Assembly: GCA_012845835.1 (NCBI GenBank) | Contig: JABAKD010000023.1 | Span: 9,775,840 to 9,839,839 of the forward strand | DNA from: Undaria pinnatifida | Lineage: Eukaryota; Sar; Phaeophyceae; Laminariales; Alariaceae | Length of the DNA: 64,000 nt | Direction: 5' to 3' | Part shown: positions 52,575 to 64,000 of the stretch, piece by piece | Layout: each line of letters opens with the position of its first letter | Numbering within the stretch: position 1 is the first letter of the stretch | The notes under the pieces: model-generated | The model's database searches: none | The model's input: only the letters and a program-made list of their open reading frames with translations | Told to the model about the DNA's origin: nothing | Position numbers and translations under genes: made by a program

Positions 52575-52780
52575 GTCGTCTGGGCCATCATACTCGAGCG
52601 AGTGACTCTGTACACCTCACTGAAAAAAACACGTTTCAGCAACATTTATTTTTGGTTGCAGCGCGTCGCTAGCCAACCTTCCATTTATTTTCGTTCAACG
52701 ATATCGGGAAAATGTTAAGACAGCTCACGAACAGACCGCTGTGACCGAAAAAGAACATCGCGCGAGTTTTTGGACACCTT
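52575..52780 (+). mobile_element. MITE family F, partial
   Basis: It contains ATACTCGAGCGAGTGACTCT and TACACCTCACTG, then TTGCAGCGCGTCGCTAGCC, as in the 13.0-kb copy. The ends are not defined. Confidence 0.45.
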
Positions 52781-52807
52781 GTAGACACTAAAAAAGGATT
52801 GCCCACA

Positions 52808-53234
52808 GACGCGTGCAGCTACTACAGCGAGGTGCACTGCTTTTTTTTTTGAGGTTCCTCATTATTTATTCCCGGAGCTCAAGACCTCTCCCAAAAACTT
52901 ATTGAAATAAAATTGCAAAAAAATGCTACCGCGGATGAATATTCCCATATCCTAGGTACACAACAAGAACCATTCAATGCAAAAATACTGTTTTTTTTCC
53001 CGACGATTAGTGGTTAAAAAAGAGCCCGATCATTCAGAAGAAATTTCAGACGAAAAGAAGAGCTAGAAAGCTCAACAAAATGGTACCAGATGAAACCTCC
53101 CATGGCCTAGCTAAACAACATGAATTTTCATGAACAAAAAATGGTCTATTTCCGACGATTTTGGGTTAAGGAGGCCCGTCCATGTCCAGAAAAACAAAGC
53201 CAGTAAATGCTACCTCTATCGTGGCACGCGTCGG
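52808..53234 (+). mobile_element. Two partial MITE family C copies, head to tail
   Basis: The first begins GACGCGTGCAGCTACTACAG and runs to about 53,070. The second contributes the right half (CTCCCATGGCCTAGC, TTCCGACGATTTTGGGTTAA, CCTCTATCGTGGCACGCGTC). The pair probably arose by insertion or by recombination between copies. Confidence 0.6.
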
Positions 53235-53369
53235 TACCCCGCCACCGTGCGTGGCATTGGGAGAAATGTAATAATAAAGATCTCTCGGTGAGAAATCTCG
53301 CCCAGAAAAATGTCCCCATGTCGCTGTCGTAACATGGGTCGCTGTGTTGATCAAACGGTTAGAAGAAGC

Positions 53370-53370
<1 letters not shown>

Positions 53371-53415
<45 letters not shown>

Positions 53416-53477
53416 ATTGTTGTTGTTGTTGTTGTTGTCGTTGTTGTCGGTGTTGTTGTTGCTGTTGATGTTGTTGA

Positions 53478-53549
<72 letters not shown>

Positions 53550-53588
53550 CGTTGTTGTCGGTGTTGTTGTTGCTGTTGATGTTGTTGA

Positions 53589-53634
<46 letters not shown>

Positions 53635-53741
53635 GCTGTTGTTGCTGCTGTTGTTGTTGTTGTTGTCGTCGTTGTTGTTGTTGTTGTTGCTGTTGTTGTT
53701 GTCGTTGTTCTCGGTGTTGTTGTTGCTGTTGATGTTGTTGA

Positions 53742-53774
<33 letters not shown>

Positions 53775-53784
53775 CGTTGTTGTT
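53371..53784. repeat. (GTT)n array with higher-order units
   Basis: About 414 bp of GTT. A variant block with TCGGTGTTGTTGTTGCTG followed by TTGATGTTGTTGATG occurs three times, starting near 53,446, 53,557 and 53,710 (spacing 111 and 153 bp, both multiples of three). This indicates segmental expansion within the microsatellite. Confidence 0.9.
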
Positions 53785-54036
53785 ATTCTAATGGACTACG
53801 ACCCATCTTCTGCCTTCGACGTGTGCGTGGCTTCTTTCACTCGTATCCCGCTCACTCACATATGGAAAATGAAATCCACAAACAAAATAACAACGTCAGA
53901 CCCGTTAAAGATGTCACCAAAGATAGCTGGACGCCATCATGTCTTGAACCATCCGCCACACATATGATAGAGCTGCGTATTGGAAGCTACAGTAACACAT
54001 TTATAAAAAATATACTCGGAGTATATTATAACAATT

Positions 54037-54352
54037 TATACACTCCAGTTAGTTGTGAGATCGATGACCTCGTCGAAACTGATATTTGCAAGATGTGTGT
54101 GAGGCTCACATCGCGCATATTACTACGTGTGTCCTTATCAAGGATATAGGTCGGCGACTCCTCTTGGAATCACAGTGTGTGGCTTGTACCTGTGCTGGTT
54201 ATTCGTCTGTGCGCGGAAACTATGAAACCCGTTTTTGAGGGGGCCAAATCTGACAGCTGTGGAAGGAAATGCATCAGTTTATCAAGTGTATCCTGTAAGT
54301 CGTATAGCCGGTGAGGGAAGGGCGGAGGTTTTGAGGGTGCGGGGGCTGGAGT
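54037..54352 (+). repeat. Family A, long copy
   Basis: Core from ACACTCCAGTTAGTTGTGAG to CTGACAGCTGTGGAAGG, then the extended tail (TTTATCAAGTGTATCCTGTA, GCCGGTGAGGG, GGTTTTGAGG). Confidence 0.7.
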
Positions 54353-54385
54353 TCGAGGAAGATGGAGCGGGGGTGGGGGGGAGAA

Positions 54386-54535
54386 ATCAATCTATGCGCG
54401 GAAGCTATAACACCTTTAAGAGGACAAATCTGACTGTTGTTGTGGAAGGAATGCATCAGTTATCATGTAGGTCTTGAAGGTCGTACACCCGGTGAGGAGA
54501 GGGCGGAGTAGTCCAACGGGGGGGGAGTTTCAACA
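54386..54535 (+). repeat. Family A, 3' fragment in tandem
   Basis: It repeats the last third of the preceding copy (TATGCGCGGAAGCTATAAC, GGACAAATCTGACTG, CACCCGGTGAGGAGAGGG). The two lie in direct orientation. Confidence 0.6.
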
Positions 54536-56006
54536 GCTTTTTTGGTCGCATATATGTATACCAGGTAAGAGTTTGTTATATGCGTGGTGCTACGTCCGCG
54601 CGATGATGCGGGTGGTGGGCAAAGAGATAATGTTGGATCTAGCTCAAAGTTTGCCACCTAGCGCAAAAATGCCAACGCCAGCCATTACGGTGTATGTAGG
54701 AAAACAAAATATATGGAAGGCTGCATGTAATGTACAAAAATATACAATATTCAAACGCAGGACCCCTCTCATTAAAGAAAAAAACTCACGCACATAGTAC
54801 ACTACAAGCACACCAACAACGCAGCTTGAAAATATGAGTATCGACCCTAATTTCGTCGAACTCACTGCTGACGTCGTTAGAAAAACGTTCTATAATATCT
54901 TGTTGTGGATCCTTAAATCGACCTTCGAAATGTTGTATAGTAATCACAAGCTTACTCTTCATACCGTATTCACCCCCCCCTCCGCATGCCGAATACAGGT
55001 CCTTCGTATACTTTCTCCGTGTTGCGGTTTTTTCTGGCCTTCTCAACTGGCGGTGGTGTAAACGCAAACCACACGCAAGTTGTGGTGATAAACAACGGGC
55101 CGCGAAAGGAGCACGGAGACTCTGTGGCCGGGCATGAGAGATCTTTAGGCGAAGATGAAGATTGCTCGGGGTAGCGCTATGGTTATACCCTTGAACGCCG
55201 ATATCGATTCAATGATTTGTGACACGCGAAGGGATGGAAAATATGAAACCTCGCGCTCGATCAATGAACATGTTGCAATCAAGGCACGATGCATTTTAAA
55301 GTCAAGTACAAGTTATGATAAAACAAAACAAAACCAGAATATGAGTTACAACGGTGTCCTGACTATATTGATTCGCCGCCATAATTTGAAAGGCACTGAA
55401 TAAGTGGCATGCGCTCGTAACCCGGTAAGCGACAACGAAGAGTCACGCAGATTCTGGGATCTGGTATCAATGGACTATTTTACTCGAATGGTCGAACTCA
55501 CAGATTATGACGTAGATGAAATAGTGGTGACAAGTGCCGTACCCCGTACCCCCATCATTATTAGCGTTTCATCTCATTCACCACCCGAGCGGACGAGAGG
55601 CCATGAACAGCGAGCCGTTTGCAGTGGTCCGGTCACCAAATTGAATTGTTCAAGCGAACCGTTGAGTTGAATGCTCGGCCACGGGGTCAGTTGAGTAACA
55701 CCAAACGGAGCGCTGTACTGGTTCGAGTGGTGGTAAACTATGTATGGATAACCCTGAAAGCCGATCGATGCTGCCGATCCGGTGTACTCTACAAGAACCA
55801 CGAGGACCGAAACATTCTTAGAGCGAACAACACTTTTCGAGACGCGACAATCAATCATAGTGCGGCCCTATGAGGCACCATCTATGTGCGTGCCAGATGT
55901 AAGATATCTAAATTAGGTCAAAGACCTATTAACAGCCGATGAGGTTTCCCAGGTGAGTGTTCACATATCGTCGAGTAGGGAAAACGGTACTGTCGGGGTC
56001 AGAAAA
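54536..56006. other. No confidently supported gene
   Basis: Small frames at 54,834-55,061 (+), 54,786-55,067 (-) and 55,404-55,670 (+) have mixed composition, but no recognisable domain or convincing splice sites. I do not call them genes. Confidence 0.3.
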
Positions 56007-56568
<562 letters not shown>

Positions 56569-57589
56569 TCTATTTATCATAAATCCGCGAATGACTATCC
56601 GCGAAAACTCTAAAGCGCCAACTTTTCCAACCAAAAATATATATCCGTACAGAAAAATCGAATCCGGTCAAAGGGTGATATTTGGTGGACATTATGCTAA
56701 AGACGCTAGAAGAGAAGAACATTGATATAAGTTCCCCATTGCCTAATTCGCCACCCATCAGGAGATAGCACCCAAACTCGATTCCATATACATTCAAACT
56801 TTTAAAACTCGATTCCGTATACCTCGTACATTCAATCTTTTTCGACAAGAATGAAGAAAATTTCAAAATATCGCTCTGCCACGCTTTTTTTTTGTGGTTC
56901 TGGCCTGAAATTTTCACACGTGATTTAGAGCAAGCTTTAACAAACACTACTTGGAAATCGAAAAAAAAAATATTAATAATATGCCGACTTTCGGGCGGCC
57001 AAACGAAATGCATCATCATAATACGGATTTATGTATTGTTTTCGCAAAATTGACTGGCATCGTCATGTGATGTTCTCGCACACGTCGGATAGACTATAGC
57101 AGCAAGACCGAGCTTTTGGTTCACACAAGCCAATGACTGCAATGACTGCGTCACCTTGGCATGCTACCGTTCGTTGACGGTATGGGTTCTGCTACGCACG
57201 ACATATCGCCCTGTGGCCACCACACTCCGAAATATTTGCCATGTCGGCTATTTTCCACAGCAGCAGGCAGTTACTTGGCGGAAATTGTGGGGCGTGGTAG
57301 TTACTCTCTTAATAATGGTTTTACTGCTGTCTGCAAATATATTCCAAGCGGTACTCGTGGCACTAGCGCGCTATGTTGCCAATAGTCTAATGATTTAACC
57401 TAACGTGTTAATAGCATGAAGTTATATAGTTCGTTTTCGTTCTGCACTAACAAAATTAAGAGTGATGTGCATTATATCGTTGCACGCAGTGAAAAGCTCC
57501 AAAATATCGTAGGACTACATAACTAACCACTGCTACTGCTTCAGGGTCATCCCACGGTAGGGGTTGCTGTTGTATGATTGCGCGAGAGA
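56569..57589. other. No supported gene
   Basis: Two overlapping plus-strand frames at 57,156-57,398 are open. One has a hydrophobic stretch (WGVVVTLLIMVLLLSANIF), but nothing else supports a gene. Confidence 0.3.
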
Positions 57590-57985
57590 GTCCCTGGCCA
57601 TCTGAGCTCCTCATGTGAGGAACTGCCGGTCAATGAAGCAATTTCCCAAGTACATTTGTTTTTTGGACTAAGGCATAGAAGCTTGGTGGGGTTGTGCGAA
57701 CGAATGCCTTCGAAGTCATTTTTCGGGTGAGATGTTGAGCTCCTCATGTGAGGACCCCAGGGACTTTCCGATGCTGCACCCGTGCCGTGGGATGGCTCTT
57801 CTGCAGTTTTAGAGGTCTTGCCACAGGTACAAGATAGTTGAAGATGTCATTCATCCCGCGCTAGAGGAGTGGGCAAGGATTTTCGGAGCTCCTAATACGA
57901 GGAGCACCATAACTTTCACAGGACCCGAGGCATTTTAATTCAAGGAAGTTCGTTCGCGCGACCCGGCCAACATTTAATTACGCCA
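57590..57985. repeat. Family D relics
   Basis: Three GAGCTCCTxATGxGAGGA-type blocks (57,604, 57,738 and 57,886) occur with the neighbouring CGAATGCCTTCGAAGT and TTCGTTCGCGCGACCCGGCC motifs also found near 7.4 and 11.4 kb. The element is old and its borders are not defined. Confidence 0.4.
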
Positions 57986-58404
57986 GTCTTTACTAAAATG
58001 AATATATTGCGTGTACGACGTGTGTAGTATATTTTTTAGGCGAGCTGAGATATAGGATACGTGGTACGATAGAGGTGTTGTTGCTGCTGTCTTTCTAACA
58101 TAAACTTGCATATTCAAGTCCGAGGTCACAGGACAGGCTCCAGTCACTCTGGAGCTGAGCAATACCACAAACAACCCAAGGTGGTACACGCATATATTAC
58201 AGCTGACGCATTTCATGCCTCCACCAGAAACATATAAAAGTGAAATCGGGAGTCAGTCTACGATGTGCCAGGTCAATACTGGTGCATACGTCTCACTACT
58301 CGCGCCTGGAAAAAACCGACAAAACCGATTGCCACCCAAGAAAGACTACCACGTATATATTGCACGTAGTATCCATCACTACGCATACGCACGACAGACG
58401 CAAG

Positions 58405-58575
58405 TCAATTGAAAAAAAGAAACAAAGAAAAGAAAAGAAGATAATAAAAAAGGAAAGGAAATAAAGAAAGCGAGAAGAAAAACGAAAAAAGAAAGGAGAG
58501 GAAAGAAAATACAACAAAAGCAAGAAAAGACAAGATAAGAAGAGGAAGCAAGGAAAGGAAAAGAAAAATAGAATG
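58405..58575. repeat. Purine-rich (GAAA)n-like tract
   Basis: About 170 bp of almost pure A and G on the plus strand. Confidence 0.8.
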
Positions 58576-58796
58576 TCACAGTAGCAGACCCTAGGAACTC
58601 ACTAAAGACGGCATTTGGCTCATAGAGGGTATCAAGAGCATCATCAATGGCACTGGGGAGAGAACGCCACATGGCGAAGAGGTCAGGGCGGTCTTACGCT
58701 GTCTTGTGGCGGTCATAGGAATGTTGTGACGGTCATTGGAAGGCCCACAACTTTCAAGGCGATGATTGCCAAACCCAGACTTGAGTCCCTTGAGCA

Positions 58797-58864
58797 TGAC
58801 GCCCCCCCATCCTCCCCCCCCCTTTCCCCCTTCCTCCCTCCTTCCCCCCCTTCACCCCCTCCCC

Positions 58865-58895
<31 letters not shown>

Positions 58896-58975
58896 AAAAC
58901 ATGCCCCCCTCCCCCCCCCCTCCCCCCTACCCCCCTACCCCCCCCCCCCCTCCCTCTTTCCCCTACCCCCGGCCG
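58797..58975. repeat. C-rich tract next to a LINE relic
   Basis: About 180 bp of C with T/A interruptions. The intact LINE at 25.8 kb also ends in C-rich plus-strand sequence, so this is probably its degenerate 3' end. Confidence 0.65.
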
Positions 58976-58979
58976 CTTA

Positions 58980-59665
58980 GAGATGCCGACGGTAGATGGC
59001 GCTGCCGCAGCCTTTGCGCGTCGCTCTGCAGCTTTGGGTCTCTCTGTTTCATGTCTATTCCGCATGGAAACTCGGCTCCCCCCTTTACGCGTCGAAACCA
59101 TCTGCCAGCCCTTTGAGCAGCCTTTCGTCACCCTTCGAATTTCATTCCAATGACCGACATATCCTCGTAAAGATGAGCCATCCGGTCGTTCTGTTGCCCC
59201 ACTCAGTAGCCCTTACCCACAACAAGCTCACCACACATTACCCTCTGTGGCAGACGCTCCTCCCCGATACGTGCCACGCATCCCGCAAGCATTGTCCTCC
59301 GTTTGCGCACTACGGCCTCTATGCTCTCGAAAGCTTTTTTGGCAAGCGCGTCGGCGTACGATAGGGTGTGGTCGGCGCGCTTCCGTTTCCGCCATCCAAG
59401 GCATCGGAGGGGCATGGAGTGGTTAACCCGTCGTAGCCTGTCATAGTCAGGCTTCTTCGGGCTCCACGTCATGCAACTGTAAAGAAGCGTCTCGGCCACC
59501 TCAGCTTTCAGCAACCGCACCTTCAACCGTAAGCACACCACCGGGTGATGATAGATTTTCATCTTGTACCGCTGGAAGTACGCCCGGGCCCTCTGAAGAC
59601 GCCGCGTTACTGCAATGCTAAGGTATCCGTCTGCGGTGATAGCCCCCGCCCAAGTTGTAGCACGT
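58980..59665 (-). pseudogene. LINE reverse transcriptase C-terminal relic
   Basis: The frame at 59,203-59,727 carries RLKVRLLKAEVAETLLYSC, RADHTLSYADAL and FESIEAVVRKRR, each matching the C-terminal region of the LINE at 25.8-28.0 kb. The catalytic YADD domain is absent and the frame is lost downstream. A family C MITE lies at the upstream edge, so the relic is truncated there. Confidence 0.8.
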
Positions 59666-59911
59666 TTTGTCTTAAATTGTTTCTGAATTTGACGGAGCTC
59701 CTTAACTACGAATGATCGGAAATACATGAAAAAAAAATCATTGGCCTGATTCTCGTAGTGTACCTAGGCAAGATGGATTTTTCATCCGCGATGAAGCAGT
59801 TTTTCTTTTTTTTGCAAGTCAGGTTTTGGGTTAAGAAGGACATGTCTTAAGCTTCTAAGGTGAGAAACCCTGGAAAAAAATTGGCGCATCCCTATCGTAG
59901 CACGCGTCGTA
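59663..59911 (-). mobile_element. MITE family C at the edge of the LINE relic
   Basis: One end is GTAGCACGTTTTGTC, eroded. The interior is GACGGAGCTCCTTAAC, TAGTGTACCTAGGCAAG and TTTTTCATCCGCGATGAAGC. The other end is CCCTATCGTAGCACGCGTCG, a well kept terminus. Confidence 0.65.
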
Positions 59912-59920
59912 GTTCCACAC

Positions 59921-60502
59921 ATGAAGACCTCAACCGGCCACACAAAACGTTTGGCCGAAGAGGTGCAACCATTATGGTGCGAGGCCTCATACACTTCATA
60001 CGCATGGGGATACATGGTAATATATATTTCCGAAACAACTTTGCTGCGACCACCCCCGTTGCTCGCACGAAGGGCTTCCACATCGATTGCTCGATTCGTA
60101 CCACCGGGTGCCAATGAAAACGCACGCACGTGCGCAGTGCCGAAGACGTCTGCCAATGAAAGGAGAGACTGGACGAGAAAAACACGCGCGTCTATCCGCC
60201 ATTCCGTGTGTGTCGAGGTCGTCACCCACCCCGAAGACGGAAGGAAACACTACTACCCATGCGAGAACGTCGACCCTGATGCGCAGCGGCGCGTCACCAA
60301 ACAGAGGAAGACCGGAGAAAGATTGGACAGCATAGATCATTGGTTCACGGAAGGAAGAAGGAGGGAGGGAGACGGGCTAACAGCAGGGGGAGGGGGGACG
60401 CAATTGCGCTTCACTAGCAGTCGGCGGAGTGATCTTGGGGCCATGAGGTCTTTCATCGACTTTTTCGTTTTCGATTTCCTCAAAAGCAGTGCTGGGTTGT
60501 AG
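59921..60502 (+). other. Open frame of uncertain status
   Basis: A 193-codon frame starts just after the MITE. Its middle (VEVVTHPEDGRKHYYPCE, TGERLDSIDHWF) looks less random than its surroundings and could be an exon. The opposite strand is also open over much of the region and no domain is recognised. Confidence 0.2.
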
Positions 60503-60979
60503 GGGTATACGAAGAGCTCCTCGAGTGACGAGCGTCTGAGAATTATGTTCGCGCACTAGTCTCTTTCGTAGCTTGTGTCCTATGCTTCGCCCAACACCCA
60601 GACATATTAGTCTAGCCTAGGGGAAAAAATTATTGGAACACCAGGACGAACTGTCTCCCATCGTGTCGATGTGCAACGAACGAGGATGTAGAACAAGCAT
60701 GGCAGTCGTTCCGAGCCACATACTACATGCTACGGTAGCAGGTGACATTTCACCATATTTTCTCTGCAAGGTTCATGCCTTGAGGACCCGGGTAACTTAC
60801 ACTATCGGGATTTTCAAGAACCATATGGAACTAACCCTGCCCCTAACGCCAACCCTAACCCATACGAAACACCGTTCGAAACGCCCGCTGATGACGTCGT
60901 AATGACGTCATTGAGGTGAAATGGTTGAAAAGAACAGCAATATCTAACATTGCCTTGGGGAGCTGGCTCTATGCGTCAC
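60503..60979. other. No supported gene
   Basis: A family D-like GAGCTCCTCGAGTGACGAGC lies at 60,512. A short CCAACCCTAACCC run occurs at about 60,850. Nothing else is supported. Confidence 0.3.
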
Positions 60980-61190
60980 CCCAAAAGTTACTCATTTTGA
61001 GCAAACTTTAAGTGAAACTCGCAACTCGATGACAAAAAAAACTGTCTGCGTGGCTTACGTATTCAAAACATTATCTTCATTTTTTTTGCGAAAATGTAGC
61101 TAAATTTCGACGACTTTGGGTTGTTAGCAACTGTCACCCAGAACATACGTTTTGCCAAAACATGCCACTTCTATCGTACAGCGCGTGTCT
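60980..61190 (+). mobile_element. MITE family C, right part
   Basis: TTTCGACGACTTTGGGTTG, CACCCAGAACATACGTTTTG and CCACTTCTATCGTACAGCGC identify a diverged right half. Confidence 0.45.
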
Positions 61191-62386
61191 GGCAGCAAAC
61201 TCGAGACCGGGAACTTTCAGAATGATGTTGGCCATAAAGTGACCTCTTTTTGTAGAGCTAGTCGTTTACTTGTTTCAATGGCAACGCATTTCTAGATTGC
61301 CCGGATCGCCGGCCACGATTTCGACGTACATGGTTATGAGAACGAGGACGCTGGGCAGGGTTTTAGTCATTCATATGATGCACTAACTGAAGAGATAGCG
61401 GTGTCCCTCTCTTTGAGGCCCAGGAGGACCGTAATCCCCCGCCAATATCCCGGGTTCCGACATGCTTTGAGCGCAGCAAGTTATGCCGTCTTCCGAAGTT
61501 CCGCCTCCGGCTGCCTCAGCAAACACGATAGTTGTGTCTCCCCAGCAGCTCATGGTTAAATCCCGTTTGTTTGGACGTCCACCCGTTTTCGGCCGAGGTC
61601 CACGCCTCGATTTCATGCTGCTGCATGCAGTGGTCGATAATCGTGGGTGTGCAGGAGACGCCAAATAGTATATAATTGAAAAACAAAAACTAACTGAACG
61701 TTTGCACTACTCATGCCCTTGAAAACGGCAACATCTCCCCACAAGAAGCCAAAGCCCGTCAATTTTGGGCTCGATCTCACCTTGAGGGGTGTGATGGCAT
61801 AAGGTACAGCGGGAAGCAGTCGAAGGCTACCAGAAATGACTCACGAGCTGATAAGGTGAAACTCCACGTTGCCAGAGGCAGAACACAATACAATGGAGGC
61901 TTTTGTCCAAAATCCACGCTTTGTTGTGTTTGCGTGTTGCTAGTAGTACTGTCATGTGGTGCTGACTACAAAGGCTATAACACGTTGAAGAAGCGGCTTC
62001 CACCAGGAGTTAGTTAAGGTTTTCACGGAATGGTCGAACACAATACGTTTTCAAAACCGAAAAAGTGAGAACGGGAAAAATTCGTCGCCTTTCGGGTTAA
62101 AACGCATTTAAAAAATGGCAAAAACTACTAAGACTAGTCTAGCTTTTGTGCCACACAAATCAGCATTATTTTGAGAAAGGCAAAAAAAAAATCCGAGTTA
62201 TCCTGAGTTATTTGGAACTTACATCACGTTTTTCGTTCCGAGAAAAAGGGATCTTCTTCACAAACATGTTATCTCTCGTATTACCCAGTATATTTTTTTT
62301 TTGCGAAACGCCTACTACTGTTATATATTGGTGCCTAAACGATAAAAGGTTGGGATCCCCACAGTAGGCCTAAATCGACTACCTAC
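61191..62386. other. No supported gene
   Basis: Overlapping frames on both strands at 61,383-61,668 are open but not recognisable. I see nothing else. Confidence 0.3.
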
Positions 62387-62617
62387 TGTTAAGATACGGC
62401 CTCGAAAGGCCTGTAATTATCCGAATTTGAGATCATTTCGATGGGTTTCGTATGATCAGGTTGGCGTTTCATATTCAGAAGCTATCCGGGGCTCTGGTGG
62501 AATCGAATAAAGCTACGTCTCTACGAAGGAAACGAAAATTAGTACTCTCCGAGGACCTGGTCAATTATCGGCAGACCTGCACGGGGCACTCTGTATCCCC
62601 ACCTATAACTTTAAACA
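62387..62617 (+). mobile_element. Solo-LTR-like element H2
   Basis: It runs from TGTTAAGATACGGCCTCG to ATAACTTTAAACA. It aligns along its length to the reverse complement of 22,886-23,152, sharing TCGAAAGGCCTG, AATAAAGCTAC, CTCCGAGGACCTGG and GGGGCACTCTGT. No target duplication is visible. Confidence 0.55.
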
Positions 62618-64000
62618 AACCTCTTCTAATTTGAACCCCGTAATCGCATTCAGGCGTATCCATGTTGTCGCCGTCCCAGTGCACGCACGCTCGCCGTCTC
62701 CACTCGGTCTCCATAACAATACATTCCAGGATCAAAGGCCATGATTCCGACATGCAATACTAGCCTGGAGTAAAAACACCACCACGTACAGGGAAGAGCC
62801 TGACTGAACAGGTATTTCTACCATAGTGCATGCGCCGTGATGGACGTGCTCCCTAAAGACCGAGAGTGAGCGTCCCTATGTACCCATATCGTAGAGCACG
62901 TTGTACATCGGCATCGATCGTTGGTAAAGGAAATCACTACGACCGCATTTCCACCAGCTCCAAATCTGGGCATGCTCCGAAAAACAGCCAACATATAAGT
63001 TACGCTGCAGGTTTTATGGAGTTCCTCGCTTATGAAGAGCTTTATTCCGCACCCAAATCTATCTCAAAACGGGAGCCGGTAAAAGGAACTCGCGAGTAAT
63101 GTTCAAGAAATCAAATCCAAGGACGATCAGTACTCATCCTCTCGTATCTGCGCGGTCTAAACTCATACAAAACCGTTTACCCAACGGCGATCTTACTTCA
63201 CAATGTCGAGGCTGAGGCTGACCCGCCCACGCAGCGTTGCCACGCACGACACGACGGCAAAGCCGCTCGCAGTGGCCTACAGTCTTTTGTACAGTAGTCT
63301 CCAACGCTAGATTCGAGCAGCTATCTCGGCACAATCAGCAAGAAGCCTAACAACAATGTCAACACAGACGAGTCGAGCTCAAGCTCGAAGCATGGCTTTC
63401 CAGAGGAGGTGGGTGCAGAGCGCAGGCTATTGTCGTATCTATCGTTGTCATTCCTGACTGTTGACCATGCATAGAAATGGGCTGTTGATCTATAGAGGCA
63501 GTTGCTTCTTTCCAGGTGTTGGATCTGTCCTTGTTTGCTTGGACGGATCTGCACGGGCCGTACATGGTGTGCGACCATCGCTATTTTTTCCTCATTCGGG
63601 ATAAATATTTGAAATTTGAATTTTGGACCAATATCAGACATGATACACACCCACAGGTACCGCAGGTATACCGCAATACAACAGCAGCACCACACAAGCA
63701 CATATTTACACTACCGTACTTCGTATCTATAGGTACACCAGGTACCAAGTACGAGTACTCGTACTGCTGTAGCTACTAGTAGTACGAGTATTCCGAGTAA
63801 AACCCTGGCCTGTTTATCTTGTGCTGGCTCGTAGTCGTACACCTGGTACGCCGTATTGTCTTACCCGCGGCGTATCTGCGTGCTGCTGTTGTAGCGTTGC
63901 TGGCGGCTGGCCTCCGCTCCGTGCAGTACCACCGATACCTCTTGTCTTCGAAAGGGCGGTACCTGTATCTCTGACGTTGTCGTAAGGGAAGAGACTGCAG
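62618..64000. other. No supported gene
   Basis: Unremarkable sequence. TACGAGTACTCGTACTGC-type palindromic TAC/GTA repeats occur at about 63,745-63,800. No coding exon is supported up to the window end. Confidence 0.3.

Noticed and set aside
53344-53967. 207-codon poly-Val frame
   Set aside because: Translation of the (GTT)n microsatellite.
60840-60865. Telomere-like CCCTAACCC repeats
   Set aside because: Only one or two degenerate units occur, here and near 28.49 kb, which is too few to call telomeric.

Overview
This window reads as nuclear DNA of a multicellular or large-genome eukaryote. Coding sequence is split into short exons by long GT..AG introns, most of the rest is transposable-element sequence, and microsatellites are long. 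The best-supported gene is a secreted parallel beta-helix protein resembling polysaccharide lyases and carbohydrate-binding helices. Together with the element mix (Ty1/copia, jockey-like LINE, tRNA-headed SINE, MITEs), this makes a stramenopile, most likely a brown alga, my best guess. That assignment is inference; no rRNA or organelle marker is present to confirm it.

Layout. 0-16 kb: gene-poor and repeat-rich. A cluster of a degenerate dispersed repeat lies at 1.8-5.5 kb, followed by many MITE-like elements of three families (called C, E and F here) that share a CTACGRTAG core near their ends. 16.1-33.7 kb, minus strand: one large gene, reconstructed here as seven exons whose phases all match. 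It encodes a signal peptide, a roughly 315-residue right-handed beta-helix, and a 292-residue Ser/Asp/Tyr-rich tail (645 aa in total). Its 9.7-kb first intron carries a 5'-truncated LINE, several MITEs, SINE copies and a diverged duplicate of exon 2. 34-41 kb: more repeats (a 240-340-bp family 'A' and a tRNA-derived SINE), plus plus-strand exons of one or two small cysteine-containing proteins at 38.8-40.9 kb. 41.77-48.96 kb: a complete Ty1/copia retrotransposon with 400-bp LTRs differing at 3 positions, a GGGGG target duplication and one open frame interrupted only by three TAG codons. 49-64 kb: MITEs, SINE, family A copies, very long (GTT)n and (AAC)n arrays, a LINE relic with a MITE at its edge, a solo-LTR-like element, and stretches where I can support no gene.

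How things fit together. The beta-helix product would enter the secretory pathway and probably acts on, or binds, extracellular matrix polysaccharide. The tail may serve as a wall-embedded or glycosylated region. Apart from that gene and the small Cys-containing exons, the window is a record of successive insertions, including elements nested in one another.
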